A stretch of 60,000 nucleotides of DNA from Cryptomeria japonica (GCF_030272615.1 NC_081406.1:238690422-238750421); one strand, 5' to 3'. Counted from the first letter of the stretch, positions 11,043-24,300 are shown. Numbers and translations are program-made. The notes: a model not told the origin generated them from the letters alone.

Positions 11043-12000
11043 GTCAACGGTGATGGCCTAAGTTTATCTCCTTCAAGGGGATGCCCTATTATACATTTGT
11101 CTCATACCTACAATTCACCCCTTGTCATGCTTATTTCTGAGCATGAAGTTGAGCATCATGAAGAGGGGAAATTTCTTTTCACCCATCCACCCCAGAAGGA
11201 TAAAATTCAGTCATGGTTGAGTTTCTTTGCTCTTGGGTTTTAGGAGGCATTCCAGCAGTCTGTTGGATTCCTTTGAATTTTCTTTTCCTGGTTGGTTTCC
11301 CACATGCATGAAGAGTATTAGGCATTAGTTAGGAAAGGTAGCTACTTTGAAAAACTAGTGAATGGCTTTGTTTAGCCCCTTCATTGTGAGGTAGTGTGCA
11401 TATTAGCTTAGGTTTTTTCATCTTTTTTAGCTTTCCAAGAAGTGTGTGTGCACAAACTATTCTCCAGAATGGAAAAGTTTTGACATCTTGCAAGGGAAGA
11501 GATTATCTTTTTTCTTCAGGTTCTGACTTTGTGCCCAATGGACATCTAAGGTTGCTAGTCAATGTGCCAAGCAGTCTTGTCACGTCCTCCAAGTCACCAG
11601 AAATATTGGCATTTTTTGTGTCAAACCTTGTAGGGATCAATTCTAGGAATTCATTGTAACTAACATTTCATGTTAGTCAATACTGGTAACATGTCATGTT
11701 ATTGGTCTCAACGGAGTTAGCTACTTCTTCATAGTTTTGCAAAGTCATATAACACGGGGGTTATATGATGTGTCAATACCAGGTCGTGTTATTGACCACT
11801 AAGACCAGGTTGTTTTATTGACCACCGGCTAGAGGGGCTCTCGGTTGTAAGTGAGGCCCAGTTCTTTTTGAAGTTGACTGGGTTAGTCAGCCAACTCACT
11901 TAGATTCAACCAGCTAGAGGGGCTCTCGATCATCAGCGGGCCGATTTCCCCCTTCCTCTTAATGGTCATAGGATTTTCGAACATAGCAAGTAGAGGCCAT
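11043..12000 (+). other. internal region of the gag-only element, no pol
   Basis: No conserved domain is visible. A short-repeat zone at about 11660-11930 repeats phrases such as GTTATTGACCAC (near 11791 and 11815) and CTAGAGGGGCTCTCG (near 11829 and 11913). An ORF at 11396-11659 (87 codons) has no recognised motif and is probably chance. Confidence 0.5.
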
Positions 12001-12500
12001 GGGATAAGAATTTTCAAAGGCAATAATTATCTCCTCTCTTATATCGCGAAGTGGAACAAATGCATCAAAGAGGCCATGGGATAAGAGAAGTCAAAGGCGG
12101 GTATACTTTGGCTTATCCCGTGAAGTGAAATAAAGAGAAAACCTTATCTCGCAGGATAAGGAAACAAAGAAGACAAATTAAAGCCAAAGGCTTCCTCTTA
12201 TCCCGTGGGGAAAAGATGGGCACAAAGCGATGGCGCGGGATAAGGAGCAAACGTAAACTACAAAGCATTTTGCTTATCTTGTGGGGTAAATTCAAGGACA
12301 CAAATGGCCCATGGGATAAGAACAAAGTAAGAAAAGACCTTAAGGCTTATCCTGCAAGGTTGAGCAAAGGCATCAAAGGTCTCGTGAGATAAGGAAACAA
12401 GAGTAAATCAAAGAAACTCTTATCCCGTGGGAGGAAACAAAGACACAAGTGGTCCAATGGGATAACAAAAGCAAAGCAGAACCAAAGCAAAATTCTTATA
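12001..12500 (+). repeat. tandem array (~75-bp period) of inverted GATAAG / CTTATC pairs
   Basis: GGATAAG-type cores occur at 12001, 12078, 12154, 12237, 12313, 12386 and 12449 (the last two variant). CTTAT-type cores occur at 12038, 12112, 12143, 12197, 12273, 12346, 12419 and 12495. Most steps are 73-83 bp. Each unit therefore holds the same motif in both orientations (CCATGGGATAAG and CTTATCCCGTGG), separated by A-rich spacer with AAAG phrases. Each pair could form a hairpin in RNA. GATAAG is the core of the plant I-box, so a transcription-factor array is possible. The units are diverged by point changes and small indels. Confidence 0.85.
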
Positions 12501-13032
12501 CTGCGAAGTTAAAAGGCAGTTATAGAGATGCTACAGGTAAGAATACAGTGCACTCAGTGGTCAATACAACCACTGAGGCATGGACCCGTGGTGCCATGTC
12601 AGCCACCCACAGTCGTTAGATCTTCATCAAGCTCGATCCAGTGGTGATATTTTAATCTTCGATTGGGCTTTTGAGTGCGCTTACATGGTGAGATATTGTG
12701 TGTCCATCTGCGCATGAGATCTCAGATCAACAGTTGATTTTCAAACTTGCAGTTGTCGTTGGCATTTAAACTTTTTTCCAGATGGTGGTTGTTGACCCAA
12801 TGGTTGAGGTCATTTTTTGCTCAGTCGATGCCCAATTTTGGACCCGATCTCACTGCAACCACCATATTTTGATGCCATAACACCAGACATGATGCCCATT
12901 GATGATTCCAAATGCAACCCATTCCTCTTGAATGCGGTTTGAAGAATTTTTGTGCCCATAGATGCCATCCAGTTCACAGAGATGCATCCAGATGCAGGGT
13001 TTTCCCTGATTTGCAGAGATGTTTTTTCTTCT
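12501..13032 (+). other. 3' internal region of the gag-only element
   Basis: No gene is recognised. Moderately GC-rich sequence runs up to the polypurine tract. Minus-strand ORFs of 70-76 codons overlap each other here without conserved motifs. Confidence 0.5.
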
Positions 13033-13044
13033 AAAGGCAAAGGA
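13033..13044 (+). promoter_or_regulatory. polypurine tract of the gag-only element
   Basis: AAAGGCAAAGGA lies immediately before TGCTCCC, the inferred LTR start. This placement is what supports starting the LTR at 13045 instead of at the later TGTAGCATT (13061). Confidence 0.55.
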
Positions 13045-13813
13045 TGCTCCCAGAGCTAATTGTAGCATTCCATCAGATCTCGGATCTTATCTCTCCCTCT
13101 CCTCTAATATTTTTGTAACCTAGCCCAGGTGGGGTTAGGGTTTTCTCAAATATAACCATCTGAGTTATGCTTGATCTATAAAGGCAATTTTGTAATATTT
13201 GTTTAGGATATTGTCCCTTCTTTTCTCATGCAAAATTATTATGTTCTATGCACTTTTAAAGTTATGCCTTTCCATTACATGAATATAATTCACCTATTTT
13301 TCCTTCTTTTAGTTCTGACAATCTATGTATTACTTTTACCTCTTTGTCTGAGTGTATTTTAATTTATTTCCTGAGTATAGATGACTGTGTTGATTCCTTG
13401 TGGATATCATCTATGAACTGGATCAGTTCCTCCTGCTATCTTACAAATTCCAACCTTCACTCTACACTTTAGGAGCTAGTTAAGATAGTAAATTGTGAAT
13501 ACTTGGGTGGTCTTATTCATTTTTTGTGCAGTTATAGGTAGGAGAGATCATCATTTTTGTCTGGGTGCAAACCCCTTTCCCTCTCTTTCAATTTCTCTTT
13601 CATCCTTCTCCCTTTTATTTGTCAGACCATAGATTAGTTTTATCAGTGTTGGGTTGGTCCAACACTCTGCACTTAGATTGAAGAGCAAGTCGGCCTTCTT
13701 CGAAGATTCAACCTCACAACAGCGCAAAGTCCCACACTTGAGAGGTTGATTCAATGTTTCACAATGCTTATGGTCAAGCCTGGTCATTAGGGGTGCAAAC
13801 TTTTGTGTTAACA
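13045..13813 (+). repeat. right LTR of the gag-only element
   Basis: It is the direct copy of 8732-9438, ending GTTAACA, 769 bp from the TG at 13045. A TATAAAG box is at 13178-13184. The two copies differ at many sites and by several small indels, so the insertion is old. Confidence 0.8.
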
Positions 13814-13971
13814 GGTAAATATGTTAAGTTTCTCCAATAGAAGTATTTTAGTAAGGTAATAATTTTTTTACCAAATTACCTATCCTAGCATCTATTTATT
13901 ATCTTCTTTACCAAAATATTTTTTTCTCTTGATCTCCTCTTCCCCACTAGTGGTTCAATGGTAGTATTGAA
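13814..13971. other. short spacer between elements
   Basis: AT-rich sequence between the LTR end and the T-run that marks the LINE 3' end. No feature is recognised. Confidence 0.4.
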
Positions 13972-14419
13972 TTTTTTCTTCTTTTTTTTTAAAAGGTGGC
14001 AGTGCCACTTAATATATTTTATTTATATATTTCTTTACAAAAGTTGATTCAAAGAGCTCCTGAAGAAAGGAACCAGAAAGAAAAACTCTGATCCTTGCTT
14101 GATAGTACATAGAAAGGTTAGGAAACTTAAATCCCTAATATGCCAAAAAGTACAATATATCTCTTAATGTCTAGAATACCAAATGCCACAAATCATCCCC
14201 AAGTATCGAATGCTTCCTAGAGTATGTTGAATAAGATGAAGTCTGAACCAAAAACATCATGAAAGTTGTACACATTTACATAGCAGTCCATAGTCTACCT
14301 CACTTATACATTTATTCAACTTGAATTCCAATACGCTTCATAGATGCTCAAATCAACATCCATTCACATCATTCAGATACAAAAAAACCACGGAACCCTT
14401 CAAATATAATACCTAACAT

Positions 14420-17400
14420 ACCAATTTTTTATCATTATGAAAAGACAACTGCATAGCCATGTGCAATATTATCCTATACCCATGTCCTCCAAAAAAAAAA
14501 TTCTAAGAATTGGAAAAGAATCGAGATCACAATTCAAACCCATCATATTAAGTTCCACCTTGGAACTTCCCATATATGCCAAATGATCTACAACCCGGTT
14601 CCCTTCTCTATACACGTGAAATAGTAAAGTGTACAAATCTATCAATAAGTGCCCATGCTTGTTCAAGTAAATATCTTATCTACCAATTGTCAATATTTCT
14701 CTTTATGCAAGCATTGATAATAATAGTTGAGTCGCCTTCGATGTGAATATAAGAGATGTTCAATTTTTAAACTAGTAGAATGCCTTCAAGCAAAGCATAT
14801 GCCTCTATAAAGTTGTTAGTACCCGGTGGAATGGAAAAAGATTTCAAAGCAAAAACACACCCTGTCTGGTCCCTTATGCATAGTCCTACTCCTGCATCAC
14901 CCGGGTTCCCTTTAGAGGAGCCATCAAAATTCAATTTGAAATACGTCAAATCTGGAGGACACCATTGAACACTTTATTTCTATCAATTTTACTAGTTCTA
15001 ACTCTCAGAAAGAAAGGTGATACAGGAATAGAAATGCCCTTCCAGAAATTAATAACTTGATCATCCTAAGAAGTAAATTCCCTATTTGGATTGAATTGAT
15101 TTGAAACATGAGCATTAACCAATTCTGATACTAATTTTTTAATGTAATTGAAAACATCAAAAAGAGGAGATGTCTGCTTTCTAAAAATATGCTTATTTCT
15201 TTCCCACCAAAGTGACCATACTACTGTGGATGGGATCACTTTCCAAATGCATGCAAAAGGAGAGGATGAGTATAAGACTGGCCAGGACTGGAATAAATCC
15301 CATACATTATTTGGAAGAGGGATGCTAAAGGATGGCTTAGCAAGCACAAACATCCAGCAATAATGAGCAAAATCACATTAGAGGAGGAGATGATCTAACG
15401 TTTCGCTATGCTCACCACAAAGTACACAGGCAAATGGAGGTGCAATATTCAATTTATCAAGTCTCTCACTGGCAAGTATTCTCTTGTGTATAGAAAACCA
15501 AGCAAACATCCCTGCCTTGGGAAGAATATTGTTGTTCCAACAGAAGTTATAAGCTCTTTGTGAATAGGATTGAACAAACATCTGATGAATTGCCTTATAC
15601 CCTTCCTTGATAGAGTACTTTATATTCTTCGCAGGGCACCATATCAATTTGTCCAAACCATTAGAGATGAAAATAATGCGGTTCTTGAGAATCAAAGAAA
15701 ATTTTACCTTTGTTCTAGGGAGATTGGGAGTAAAGTTGGCTTCTTCCAAATGACACAATTTGAAGGCTTCTCAAGATCATCTATGTAATCATAAAGGTAA
15801 GATCCCCATTCAGCAATAAATATAGGGATCGCATCTACTAGAGATTCCTCAAGATTAAGAGGGGGAAGACCACTCCATGAATCATGCCAAAAGTTGACAT
15901 CTTTTCCATTATGTACTTGCCAAAATTTGACATCTTTTCCATTATGTACTTGCCAAAAGTTGACATCTTTTCCATTATGTACTTACCAAGATAAATATCT
16001 AGTAATCACATTCCTAGAAGCCATCATGAAGTTCCAAACTGCAGACCCTGATGGAGGATCAAGGATAGTAAAAATACGTGATTGGGTAGGAGTATCTGAA
16101 TACTTTTCTTGTATAATTTGACACTACAAAGAATGTGGTTTTACATAGATATCCAAACCAACTTTCCCCCAAAGGTCTTATTACTTTTTGAAAGATCGTG
16201 TAGACCAACCCCACCCATAGATTTACTTGGAGTCATTTTGTTCAGAGACACAACCGGGATCTTTTTATCTTCTGAAAGATTACCTTTCCAAATAAAATTT
16301 TGAAAAATTTTCTCAATATGGGAAACAATAGATTTTGGGGCTTGAAGAACTAAAATGTAGTAGTTTGGGATTGTAGCCAAAACAGTTTTGACAAGAAGGA
16401 TTCTGCCTAACAGAGATAACCATCTAGCTTTCCACACATAAATTCTTCTTTTTAATCTATCAATCATAGAATTCCAAAAAGAAGGTTTCCCTGCTCCCAT
16501 AAAGAAAGAGATGCCCAAGTACTAAGATGGAAGAGAATCCACTGGAAAACCCAATGTCTGGATAATGTTGTTAAATACAATTTCAGAAGTATTAAATATG
16601 AATAATTTATATTTCTGAGCACTGATTTTCTATCCTAATCCGAAAGTATATATGTCCAACATTTTCTTAATATGCTTTGCTTCTTGAATATTGGAACAAC
16701 CAAATAAAAGTGTATCATATGCAAATAAAGTGTGGGTGATAGAAATTGGGGTATTAGGGATGCATACCCCCTTCCAAAGACCCAGAGTCAGCTGCTTATT
16801 GACCAATCTACTAAAATATTCTACCATGATAATGAAGAGAAAAGGTGATAGTGGGTCACCTTGTCAAACTCCTTGAGTGGCTCAAAAAAAACCAAAAGGA
16901 TTAGCAATAATAATAACTGAGAAATGTGCCCCAGAGAGACAATTTTTTATCCATTTGCACGACTTATCCGAAAAGCCAAACTTTTTAAGCTCTCTCAAAA
17001 GAAAAGACCAACATCCTTTATCATATGCTTTCAACATGTCTAATTTAGCTATGAAGTCAAGGGACTATGAAGAGTTAATTGAGTGCAAAGCTTCATGTGC
17101 CACAAGTGCACCTTCTGATGTTTCCCTACTAGGAACAAAACCTACTTGTTGAGGAGATATTACTTTAGGTATCAAGGATTTTAACTAGAGATAAATAGCT
17201 TTTGTGAAGATCTTGTAAACTATATTACACAAGGAGATATGCCTAAAGTCTGCAAAAGATTGAGGGTTGTTGGATTTGGGGATAAGAGCAAGATGGGTTA
17301 AATTGAAGTTCTTGAGAATAAAAGCTTTTTGTCTTGACCTGGAGACTTGTTAGGAGCCATCGAAACTACGACCTCTTATAGTTCAGCAAGAAAGAAAGGT

Positions 17401-18731
17401 TGCATCAGATAATCATTATCAAATTGTGAAATCAAACAAGGGATGGAATCTAGCAATACCTTGACACTGGACTCCTCCTGAACAAAAGGAGGAGAGGGAA
17501 CAAGAAGATTTTTATAGAAGAGTTCACCCTCTTCCCTAATTTCTAGTTCATTAGTTAATTTTACCCTCGAAGAAGAGGCATATATAGAAAAGATAGTAGA
17601 TGCATCTTGCTTAATCTTTGCAGATGCCTGAAAGAACTTAGTATTTTTGTCCCCATCTTTTAACCATAGCTCCCTTGATTTTTGTCTCCAATACTCCTCC
17701 TCTCTAGAGTACAATTCTTCCTAGTAACTTTGTAAATGCTTTTACCTTGATAAGGTTTCAGGATTAATCCCATTAGAAAAGATAGGTTTGTTGATGACCT
17801 TTAATTCCTTCTCTACATTTCATTTATGTGCAAAGATATTTTTGAATAGTTCCCTATTCCGGACTTTGATATTTTCTTTTACAAACTGCATTTTCATATA
17901 GAGTTCAAACATTTTGTTCCCCTTACAGAAGGGGGCACTTAACCACCATTGACGAAGCAGAGCATGAAAGTGTGGGTGTCGAAACCATATTCTTTCAAAT
18001 TTAAAAGAAGGTCTATGATGAGAAGATTCATGTTTATCCAAGTATAATGAGATAGGAAAATGGTCAGATCTAGAGAACAATAGAATATTAGAGCTAAAAG
18101 TATATTTCTGAAGGCTCCATTCATATGAAGAGAACAACCTTTCCAATTTGCTTGCAATTTGAAGGGAAGTTCTTTGGTTTGTCCATGTAAATTGACCATT
18201 AGAAGGTGAAATGTCAGAAAGGGCATTATCAGACACAAAAGATCTAAAGTCATCAATCACCTTAGAAAGAAGTAGGTTTGCCTCCTTGTTTCTCATCCTG
18301 AGACAAAATGGCATTAAAATCACCTCCTAAGATGATTTTCTGAACTCCCTGCTGATGGATCTAACAAGATAAAGTATTCCAAAGAGAATGTTTCTCATGA
18401 GGAGCTATTGGACCATAAATATTAAAGAGAACAAAGGATAAATCAAAATTTTCAATAAGAATAAGATGCCAATTTGTCACTTGGTTCAAATTTTTTTTTT
18501 GATTGTCCTGGGATTCCACAAGGTCAGAATACCACTGAAAGTCCCTACTGTAGGAACATGTATGAAATCCCATAAAGTCCATTTTTAAAAAATCTTTTGA
18601 GAGGCTTCATTAGAAAGCTTTGTTTCTTGTAATAAAATGATGTCTGCTTGGGAGGAATACAGTTGCTACTTGATTCGTCCCCTCTTGTCAGAGGCATTCA
18701 AACCTCTGACATTCCAAGATATGATCCTCAT
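14420..18731 (-). pseudogene. LINE ORF2: endonuclease, RT, RNase H (degraded)
   Basis: A start codon at 18731-18729 opens MRIISWNVRGLN, the usual N-terminus of a plant LINE APE endonuclease. Downstream are a GGDFNAI phrase (by frame switching), ARLDR-like and SDHFPI motifs (about 18320-18050). RT follows at about 17400-16100, with QQVGFVPSRETS-like and GDPLSPFLF motifs. The catalytic box at 16725-16711 reads FAYDT instead of FADDT, so a metal-binding Asp is lost. The zf-RVT phrase CVLCGEHSETLDH is near 15420. RNase H (about 14930-14560) keeps NFDGSSKGNPG, FIEAYALLEG, a HIEGDS phrase and VVDHLA, i.e. all four acidic positions. In life ORF2 nicks target DNA and copies LINE RNA there. Stops and frameshifts are scattered throughout. 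Confidence 0.88.
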
Positions 18732-18734
18732 TGC

Positions 18735-20874
18735 ACTCGAGAAGAACAACATGTTCTTCTCAGTCTTGAGTGGGGTGAAAACTTGTCTACAATTGTAGAC
18801 TGGATAACTGATGTGATCTCTTCTTGGATTTTAAGAATGTTAGGCTTTCGACCTCTTTTTTTAGGTGTTTTAGATAACAAAGGAGATGAAGAGACTGATT
18901 GAGCAAGAGAGAGATGTTGATAAAAATCAAAGTCAAGCTATGTGGGAGTTTTAAAGGGCTGATATGAATTATCTTCAACAACAAGGTGTTCAACATGACT
19001 AGATTCTAATAGGGGTGAAAAAATGGGTGGTGAAGTATTAAGAGCGAGAGGCATAGCATCAACAGAAGGGACATCTTGAATTTCTAGAAATTACTCGAGA
19101 GGAATTCCATCAATGAAGTTTGATGCAACAGAGATAAGGATATCATGTGCCATTAATTCAATATTTGGAGCATTCGATGAGGATCCAGTAGTGGGAAGAT
19201 TGCGATCAACCAAATGGAAAGGTTGGCAATTAAACATCAAGTTATGAATCAGGTTATCCTTTGCATTCTGTGAAATAGAGATTTCCTAGAATTGAGAATC
19301 TAAGGGTCCCATGAAAGTTAAACTTGGAAAAGAAGAAGTGACTTTCCTAAAGAGAGAGGAAGCAAATATTTTCTTATATAACCAATCAACTAGGATTGGA
19401 GAGCAATGGATCTTAAATGATATTTTCTTGTATCTAACCACAATTTTTGCAAAGAACATGAGCCAAAGATAACAACCTGATATTGAAGAGAATTCTTCCA
19501 ATTGGAAGACTTTGTTGTTTTTTTCTATTGGAAGTAAAACATTTGTCATACAATCCCAAAATAATTGAGAAGGAATCAGAGAAAGAGGAGGATCTACCTG
19601 AAACTGAACACCTTGGAAAGGTCTTGCAACATTATCAATATTATTCAGAAGTACGGGACTCTCTGATAAGTTAGTTACACTTGTTGTCCCACTTGGTGTA
19701 GAAGAAGGAGATGCAATAGACTGATAAAAGGAGCATTTATGGAAATCAGTCACAAAATCCATGCAAACCCTAACAACATCAATACCCGATCCTTGACACT
19801 ACAAATTAAAATGGCCCAATTTATCTTTACAGTCATCAACATCTTTGGTACCCTATATGCAAATGTCTGGGTTCCATTCCCCTATGAAGGAAGTCATTAA
19901 AATAGACTTGGGAAGTGTCTTTGTGAGGTTTAACAATAGGATACCTTGACGGTTAAATGGGCAAGTTCATATAGGATAAGATAATGCTTGATAAAAATAC
20001 CCATTTGATTAGCCAAATTTCCACAATAAATGGATCATGATACTCAAGCAGGAGCCCCGGGAGAGTAATCCAAAAAGGCATGAAAAGGGGGGGAACTAAA
20101 TAAAGACTAAAATTTGGAACCCACGCCAAAGTGATAATACCAACACCCTTACAAAACCACCCCTTATATCTATGAACACAATTTCTATGTTCTTTGGAAT
20201 CAAAAATGGCAATAAAAAGGAGAGATCACTTATCCATCAAAAAAATATCCTTCAAGCCCAGCCAATTCTATTTAGCCCAAAATGAAAGTTGCATATTTAG
20301 GAAATAGTAGAATGGAGTTTACCGATGAGGGTTGTGGCGCATAACAGATCTATTTGAGGTTGAATAAGGTGGTCTGGCAAAATGATCTTATATGCACCCT
20401 CATATTTGCCTAATTCTCTAGTATTAGCAGCATTCGTGACCTTTGGCGAGACTGGAGCCTGGCTACCCTCTTTAGCTGTATCATTTGAACGTTACCCATT
20501 ACCATTTGCATCTGAATTTTGTACTAGTGAATAAGGAAGAAATGTGCAAGGGGTTTTCTTTCTCCAGTTCTGTGTAACCTGTTTTGGTTTGAAGGGTGCT
20601 CCTTGGCGCAAGTTGTTTATTGGAAGATTGTTTGCGGTTGAAAGAAATTTGGGGTTTATCAACTAAATATTATTTGGCCAGGTCACATGTGATAGAATAT
20701 TAACAGGATTAGCCTGCAATTCGGATAGAGAACGATGTGACAACGGTGGTGTCCCCTCACAAATGTCAAAGGGGGGATGTGGTGTTCGATCTAGTCGGCA
20801 TGCAAAACGATGTCGCGGGAATCTTCTTTCTCTCCCCTTACCCTAAAACTTGCCTGAAAACCGTTGGACTCCAT
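18735..20874 (-). pseudogene. LINE ORF1 (DUF4283-like RNA-binding protein), degraded
   Basis: A candidate start at 20874-20872 gives MESNGFQASF. At about 20450-19840, with frame switching, the minus strand reads as the DUF4283 pattern: LPDHLIQPQIDLL, then a stretch ending MPFWITLPGLLLEYHDPF. This domain is typical of plant L1 ORF1 proteins that bind the element RNA. A His/Cys-containing phrase (DCKDKLGHFNL) near 19830 may be a decayed zinc knuckle. A 158-codon open piece lies at 19286-19762 and a 69-codon one at 18787-18996. Several stops and frameshifts break it. Confidence 0.65.
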
Positions 20875-21345
20875 CAAAAGAACGCCTATCCTCTGATATA
20901 ACGGCATGTAGCTACCACGAAGCCCACCTAACTCCCATGGGTCCAGGCCCTAGAAACCCTGGTTCCATGACTCATCGTATCACTTAGAGTTACTCAATGC
21001 CTGAAATTTTCTCAAAAGCTCGAATTTGCTTTCACAATCATCTGAAAGCAAAAGAAAAGAGCCAAAACTATGGTTCTGATGGTTGATATTTAGTAAAAAT
21101 GAGAACTTTTGTTGCTCCCACCGGGCGATCTCTGTTGCCACCACCATTTGGCTTGTTATTGCCACCATTTGGTAGAGGTCACAGGTCTCACCGCCACCAC
21201 CCAGTAGACAGTCGTTGTTGCCCACCTTGCGGCTGCAACTCCCATCGCCAACGCTGTGGGTCTCGCCGCTTTATTTTGTTGTTAACTCACTCTTTATCTC
21301 TACAACTTCTCTATTCATATCTTCATCCTCTTTAATCCCTGCAAC
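20875..21345 (-). other. probable LINE 5' leader
   Basis: Upstream of the ORF1 start on the minus strand is GC-richer sequence (about 21100-21260) that stands out from the AT-rich DNA to its right. This is the expected place of a LINE 5' UTR and internal promoter. An 81-codon ORF (20980-21225) has no known motif. The boundary is a guess. Confidence 0.35.
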
Positions 21346-24300
21346 TTCTATATATTATTAAAGATTTGGTAACATATGAAAATGTTTCAAAAAAAATAAC
21401 ACTCAACTAGTAATTTAATTAGAGAGTTTCAATACCCTACAAAGGAACTTTTTTGTTCAATATCTATGCAATTTTCGAGAAGATTGATCGTGACGATATT
21501 ACTCTCGAATATCATTAATGAACTTTATCTCATGAATTATTTGAGGACATATATAAAACTATTATTTATAAGACTCTTGAAATTTACTAGGGGGTTGTAC
21601 ATTCTCTATTTACAAGAGGTTAAGACTTTTTTCTTTTTTTGTTGTTGTTTATCATATCATGTGGTTCACAAAACACCTTTTTTGTATTAATCATGAATCC
21701 AATCATTATGGTGAGGTTATTTTTCCATATCCTAAGTGGAAACCACATTTAGCTAACAAAGGATATTACCCCAATAGGTATTTTTTATGGACACTTTTCA
21801 ATATTAAAAATTATTAGTTTAGTGTCATGAATATATTTGTGTTTTATGTTGTTATTCAAATATCACTTCGAAAATGGATTATTGATTTAATTATTATTAC
21901 TAGTTTAGTATTTTGTAAATATTTTAATATAATGTAAGCATCTCATTATATATGTAGTAATTTGCCTCTACATTGGATAGCTGGAAATCGAAAGCTTAAT
22001 ACTACATGCAAAATAATTGAGGCTTTTTATCCTAATATTTACTACTATAATAGAAAACCTACATAGTTTACATTTAGTAATTTTTTTATCTTATCTAATA
22101 GTTTGCATATGGTTTTATAGATTCATGATAATACCTCAATAATTATTTTTATTTTCCATTTATTTTTCACTACTAGTTGATTCATTACTAGATGTTTTTT
22201 TAAACAACATTCCCATATAGTTTTGTATTCAATGATAATTTTCATAGCTCAATGTTAAAATGATATTTTTTATAAACATGTAATTTCTATCATCATTATC
22301 TTTCATTAGCCCATATTTTTCATCTTGTAGCATCATAAATTGCCACTAGTCCAATTAATACCTCATATTTGTGCTCCCACTTTAGTGTGTCCTATCCACA
22401 TCCACTCTCTAGGTTTGTTCAAGCTCAATTATCCAACTTTGATGTCATGTACACCCTTTAGTGGATCCCAATGTGAAATGACCACCCCCTTGAATAATTA
22501 GTGGACTTTGAGGATTTTTGTTTTTGGTCTAAAATACCAAACTTCCTTCTTGGATCTTATTTTGTACGTTCATTTTTTGGAATTCTTTAAATATTATTTA
22601 GCTATATCTATTTCACAAACCTTGATTTTAAAGGTATTAATATTCCTCGCAATACAACCTAATATTCAATGGTTATTTATTTAATGGCTTCTTTCTCACT
22701 ATATTAGAATATGAATGTAACATTTTTTAGAATTTTTAATACTTGGACATCTTTTGTATAACTTTATAATTGTGCATGTAGTGGTAGATGATTCAATATT
22801 ATATGGAATCTTTCTCAACCAAAACTAATTATCTCAATTCGTATGGTTGGAAGTATATTCATCATATTGAAGTTTTTAACTTTTTAGGAATCACTTTTAC
22901 ATTTTAGGATTTTTTTTTTTTTTTTTCGCAAATTTTTCATTTTAGATGACAAAAAATATCCTATTTTATTATTGAACCTCTTTCTCTAACAATAAAATTT
23001 TAGGTGTGTTCCAAAAATATATTTTTTTTATGGATGTTCATTATTTCACTAACTTAGTACCTTAAAAAAATACTAATATTTGAATCTTGAAAAATCCTAA
23101 GGATTTATTATTATATCCTAGGAGCCTTTTATTTTACCTCAAGAAGATCTAGTGGGCTTGGCTTGATTTCATTCTAATGAAGATATAGTTTTATGTTCTA
23201 AATTAATTAATTGATTATGTAATTTTATAAATCTTAGACAGAACTGATTTTTGCAAGGTACCTAATGAGCATCAAGCTTTAAATGGGTTTGGATTTCATG
23301 ATATTTTGTTAATAAAAGATATTATCCATATACAAGACACATATTTCATGAAAATACTATTGGAATATTTTAGAAGTCATCATAACATAGATTTTGTGTG
23401 GTGAAAATTATATCTATGTAATTTATTTATATTAATCAACACTCTACTTGGTGGTGTCTTCTTATCTAATGCTAGAATTGTTCTCTTTCTAAAAATCCTT
23501 TGGTACAATGTTCAAAACTATCCCATAAGTGATTCAAGGCCTTGCTTGACCCTATCTCTAATTCTACTAGTTGTATTTTGAATCAAATAAGGAAAATTCT
23601 TCTTCTTATAATTAGGATTTTCTTTCATTATAGACTATCCTTAAGTCTACTCCTCAAAATATGATTTATAAAATTGGGGCAACACACTTCAAACATCATT
23701 GGAAATTTTGAAAATGGTATCCAATCATATTATTTCACTATTATAGATCTTGCAAGGAATATACTTGGCTTCCTCCTCACCTTCATATAATTTTAAAAAT
23801 TAAATCATAGATGGATATATTTATATTTTATGAGTTCTTTAGATAGGTTTCTTAGAGTTAGATTTGTGATTTGATTAGTCATTTTATACATTAATCATTT
23901 TCATAGCATATTCCTATTTGATAGGTTATCCTAGAATTCTTTCTATGCTCACTCAAAACTATTATGATTTTAGGATAAAAATAATTTTAGGGCTTGAATA
24001 GATAGAAATTCTACTATTTTCTCTAGGTTTTATGTTGATATTCACTTGTCACTTTCTTTTGGGCATATGATTTTTTGAAATATTTTTCATCTAATTTTGA
24101 TGTAAGAAAATAAAGTTGTACTTGAAGTGGATCATTTACAACACATTTTAGATCACATTGAAAGTGCACCATGTATAGTTGTTGGAGTGCAATTCATTTC
24201 ACCCTCTAATAGGCCACTTTCTTCTCTATGTGCATTGACGTAGACAAAAATAGAATTCTCGTGGTAGAAATGACTCTTAGTTACACACTTTTTGTTCCCC

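Larger units (their letters stand above)
8732..13813 (+). mobile_element. non-autonomous gypsy-like LTR element with gag only
   Basis: Two direct copies of a long repeat, 8732-9438 and 13045-13813, flank about 3.6 kb. Inside, only a gypsy-type gag remnant is visible (about 9860-11042). I found no protease, RT, RNase H or integrase motif in 11043-13032. This fits LARD or TR-GAG elements, which depend on proteins supplied by relatives. The left LTR lacks about the first six bases of the right copy and abuts the previous element exactly, suggesting that element inserted into this LTR. No target-site duplication could be matched. Confidence 0.8.
13972..21345 (-). mobile_element. degraded LINE (L1-like, with RNase H), minus strand
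   Basis: Read on the minus strand it contains, in order, a leader, ORF1 with a DUF4283-like domain, and ORF2 with an APE endonuclease, reverse transcriptase, zf-RVT and RNase H. A T-rich run on the plus strand at 13972-13990 is the probable poly(A) tail. The 5' edge near 21345 is approximate, and I could not match a target-site duplication. At about 7.4 kb it looks near full length but is broken by many stops and frameshifts. Confidence 0.85.

Noticed and set aside
12001-12500. CRISPR-like regular repeat
   Set aside because: The repeats diverge, alternate in orientation and lie within a plant LTR element with no cas genes.
13061-13813. LTR start at TGTAGCATT (13061)
   Set aside because: The match to the left LTR extends further upstream, and a polypurine tract sits just before TG at 13045.
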